A stretch of DNA of 9,078 nucleotides. Source: Acidobacteriota bacterium. Its GTDB lineage: Bacteria > Acidobacteriota > Terriglobia > UBA7540. Where the stretch lies: positions 1 to 9,078 of the forward strand of contig QHZK01000281.1 in NCBI GenBank assembly GCA_003224635.1, given 5' to 3'. Below the pieces are notes generated by a model. That model had not been told where the DNA came from and made no database searches. It saw only the letters and a program-made list of their open reading frames with translations. The translations under genes were made by a program, and so were the position numbers. Shown piece by piece: positions 7,839 through 9,078 of this stretch; the stretch's first letter is position 1; each line of letters opens with the position of its first letter.

Positions 7839-7847
7839 AGTATACCA
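7839..7847 (-). promoter_or_regulatory. Possible extended -10 box, leftward
   Basis: The minus strand reads TGGTATACT, an extended -10 pattern, but no -35 box is seen at 16-18 nt. A start near 7832 would give a transcript of only about 50 nt before the T-run at 7783. Function is doubtful. Confidence 0.2.
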
Positions 7848-7942
7848 CCCCCAAATGAGACAATGGGGACGCGTGGGACGCATGGGACAAATTATTTCTC
7901 CCACAAAATCAACGAGTTGCAAAGGAGAAGCCGACGCCTCGA

Positions 7943-7958
7943 TGTTTCCCGTGAAACA
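7943..7958. promoter_or_regulatory. parS: parS-like 16-bp near-palindrome (candidate ParB site)
   Basis: TGTTTCCCGTGAAACA differs from the widely conserved chromosomal parS consensus TGTTTCACGTGAAACA only at position 7 (C for A). The palindrome extends one base each side (7942-7959). It lies in non-coding DNA, as some parS sites do, but no parA, parB, gid or dnaA gene is in the window. ParB binding is inferred from the match alone, and the changed base lies in the central CACGTG. Confidence 0.45.
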
Positions 7959-8012
7959 TTTCCAGCCAATCGAGCTCCGGGAGAAGACCTTCGTAACTTA
8001 GCCTGCGGTCCC

Positions 8013-8114
8013 TCAGACGTTCCATCGCACGCGATGGTGAAATGCGGTGATCAAGTACCCGCTGAGGTTCCGGGCAACTGCCGGCTCAAGCCGCAGACGA
8101 GACGCCACGTCCAT
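8013..8114 (-). CDS. Small hypothetical ORF, possibly the 3' remnant of a larger gene
   Basis: A 33-residue frame from ATG 8114 to TGA 8013-8015 begins MDVASRLRLEP and ends HHRVRWNV. A strong GGAGGA lies 7 nt or so upstream of the ATG, which makes a real start possible. The same frame is open further upstream and overlaps the 3' end of the remnant at 8051-8329 in another frame. I do not recognise the protein. It may be the C-terminus of a broken gene. Confidence 0.3.
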   Translation of the reverse strand: MDVASRLRLEPAVARNLSGYLITAFHHRVRWNV

Positions 8115-8329
8115 CGCCACTTCCTCCAGGAATTTCCGCGGCGCGCCTCCGTAAAGAGTAGAAACGTTACCGCCTTGACGCGGTCTCTTGCATCGCCATA
8201 GACCAGCACCTTGCCCGAGATAAGCAGGCCGTTCACAGGTCCAGGCAGGAACTGGACGCTCGAAGGCAATTGCGCAGCTCGTGCGGCAATCGACGTCACC
8301 ATCAGCCCGAGCCAAATCGTCCGCATCAT
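8051..8329 (-). pseudogene. 5' fragment of an exported protein, possibly metallo-beta-lactamase-fold
   Basis: The 92-codon frame starts MMRTIWLGLMVTSIAARAAQ, a good signal peptide, then reads LPSSVQFLPGPVNGLLI, VLVYGDARD and VTFLLFTEARR. This pattern recalls the start of exported MBL-fold hydrolases (VN.ALI, then an FTH.RRD strand), but the expected His is Glu61. After about residue 65 the sequence turns into an Arg/Trp-rich run (NSWRKWRWTWR) typical of out-of-frame reading, and it stops soon after. The most likely reading is a truncated or frameshifted remnant. No clear ribosome site precedes ATG 8329 (or 8326). The family call is tentative. Confidence 0.35.
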
Positions 8330-8426
8330 AGTGCAGACTCTATCCGCCTCGCAGTGGACGTGCAATTGGAATTGCTCGGTTGGGCAACCCTGGCGTCGGT
8401 CACACTTGGACGGACGTTCTTCGAGA

Positions 8427-9078
8427 CTATTCCAGCAACCTCGAGTTGAAGGGATCGGATTGGCTGCCACTTTGGAGATCAGTCTGTATAGGCTTCATCG
8501 GTGCTTCTGTGGCGCTTCTATGCGAACCAGTCCTTGGTATGGACGCGTCACGGTTATCATTGATTCGTACCGCGGCTTGTGCGTTCCGCTCTGGCAAGTT
8601 CAAGTGCTCGCGCAGGAACTTAAAGGTGCCTTTCCCACTGATGGTGTGGCCGCCATTGAAGTACTCGATTTCTGTTTTGTCGGCCAGGTCGAATTGCGTG
8701 TACAGCCAGCGGACCTTGGCATATTCGTGCGCCACCCATTGGTCCTGCCCGACGCGATCGTGATGCCCGCGCTCCACCATGAATGGACGCGGCACCATCA
8801 GGTAGGTCATCTCGGCATAGTCGAACGTGCTACCCATATCGAAATAGGGCATCTCCCACTCGATCGTGTACATGAAGCTGAAACGTTGATCCGTGGCCGC
8901 GACCTTCTGGGTCCAGTTATTGAAATCGCCGGAGCAGATCGAAAGGGCGTAGCGCTCGAGAATCGCCGGCACCCGCACGGCTGTCTCGCCGCCGTAGCTG
9001 AGGCCATAGAAGCCGATACGCTTGCCATCCACCATGGGCAGCGTCTCCAACCAGCGGAGGATCTGATCGTGCTGGCCG
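8427..9078 (-). CDS. Dienelactone hydrolase/acetyl-xylan-esterase-like alpha/beta hydrolase, C-terminal part
   Basis: The gene enters from the right edge (first whole codon at 9077); 216 residues are visible. It is the catalytic half of an alpha/beta hydrolase that probably cleaves an ester in the periplasm or outside the cell. GQHDQILRW leads to VDGKRIGFYGLSYGG, where the Ser in GLSYGG (visible residue 27) is the nucleophile. RPFMVERGHHD gives the likely Asp (residue 107) and FNGGHTI the His (residue 144). The fold seems to end at FLREHLNLPER (about 164). The remaining 52 residues (NAQAAVRINDNRD to the TAG at 8427) are low-complexity and unlike the compact family end, so the original stop may have been lost. 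It is followed leftward by the broken remnants at 8013-8329. The substrate cannot be told from this half. Confidence 0.88.
   Translation of the reverse strand, partial: GQHDQILRWLETLPMVDGKRIGFYGLSYGGETAVRVPAILERYALSICSGDFNNWTQKVAATDQRFSFMYTIEWEMPYFDMGSTFDYAEMTYLMVPRPFMVERGHHDRVGQDQWVAHEYAKVRWLYTQFDLADKTEIEYFNGGHTISGKGTFKFLREHLNLPERNAQAAVRINDNRDASIPRTGSHRSATEAPMKPIQTDLQSGSQSDPFNSRLLE

Larger units (their letters stand above)
7195..8012. other. Repeat-rich intergenic region without a convincing gene
   Basis: About 820 bases separate the S41 protease from the first leftward gene remnant. Open frames here are short, lack good ribosome sites and encode low-complexity or implausible proteins. The stretch holds several perfect hairpins (7220-7249, 7277-7305, 7673-7699, 7763-7780, 7791-7807), a 48-49 bp direct repeat and a parS-like 16-mer, each listed separately. 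Between about 7452 and 7660, and between 7850 and 7940, I see no structured element beyond weak CCCC/GGGG pairing. Confidence 0.7.

Noticed and set aside
7669..8001. A 110-codon plus-strand frame
   Set aside because: It runs through a palindromic repeat, a terminator-like hairpin and the parS-like site, and the translated sequence has no protein-like pattern.

Overview
The window is G+C-rich bacterial chromosomal DNA. Its gene content and its repeat-strewn intergenic spacers suggest an Acidobacteriota-type soil bacterium. The main pointers are a CBM9-like secreted protein, an acetylated-substrate-type amidohydrolase, a divergent H+-pyrophosphatase, and spacers built from short CTCTGCG-, GGCGCAGACATC- and GGGCGTCCCGCCC-type palindromes. 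That assignment is inference from family resemblance; there is no rRNA or other taxonomic marker.

Left part (1-4180), all leftward. In transcription order there is a CBM9-like exported protein (4180 to 3409, apparently interrupted by a +1 frameshift), an exported metal-dependent amidohydrolase (3230 to 1863), and the first 562 codons of a membrane-bound proton-pumping pyrophosphatase (1686 to beyond base 1). The pyrophosphatase has its own good sigma70-like promoter at 1791-1820. The spacer between the CBM9 gene and the amidohydrolase holds inverted repeats.

Middle part (4181-7194), rightward. A spacer of dispersed palindromic repeats precedes a fused receiver-plus-HATPase regulator (4464-5297). 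A 7-bp tandem repeat and an extended -10 promoter follow, and then a C-terminal-processing-type S41 protease with an N-terminal signal and possible lipobox (5521-7194).

Right part (7195-9078). About 820 bases carry no convincing gene but are dense in hairpins. They include two copies of a 48-49 bp direct repeat with overlapping, competing stems, a GGCGCAGACATC-type palindrome, a leftward terminator-like hairpin with six T, and a 16-bp near-palindrome one base from the ParB-binding consensus parS. Leftward gene remnants follow (8013-8329), then the C-terminal part of a dienelactone-hydrolase-like esterase (8427 to beyond 9078) with a tail that looks non-native. This stretch looks like a decaying or rearranged accessory segment.

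The genes do not form one obvious pathway. The CBM9-like protein, amidohydrolase, esterase and S41 protease are all probably exported or envelope functions, in keeping with a polymer-degrading lifestyle. I found no clear previously undescribed multi-gene system. The observations most worth checking are the divergent pyrophosphatase, the receiver-ATPase fusion lacking a usual metal-binding Asp, the frameshifted CBM9 gene, the parS-like site, and the competing hairpins.
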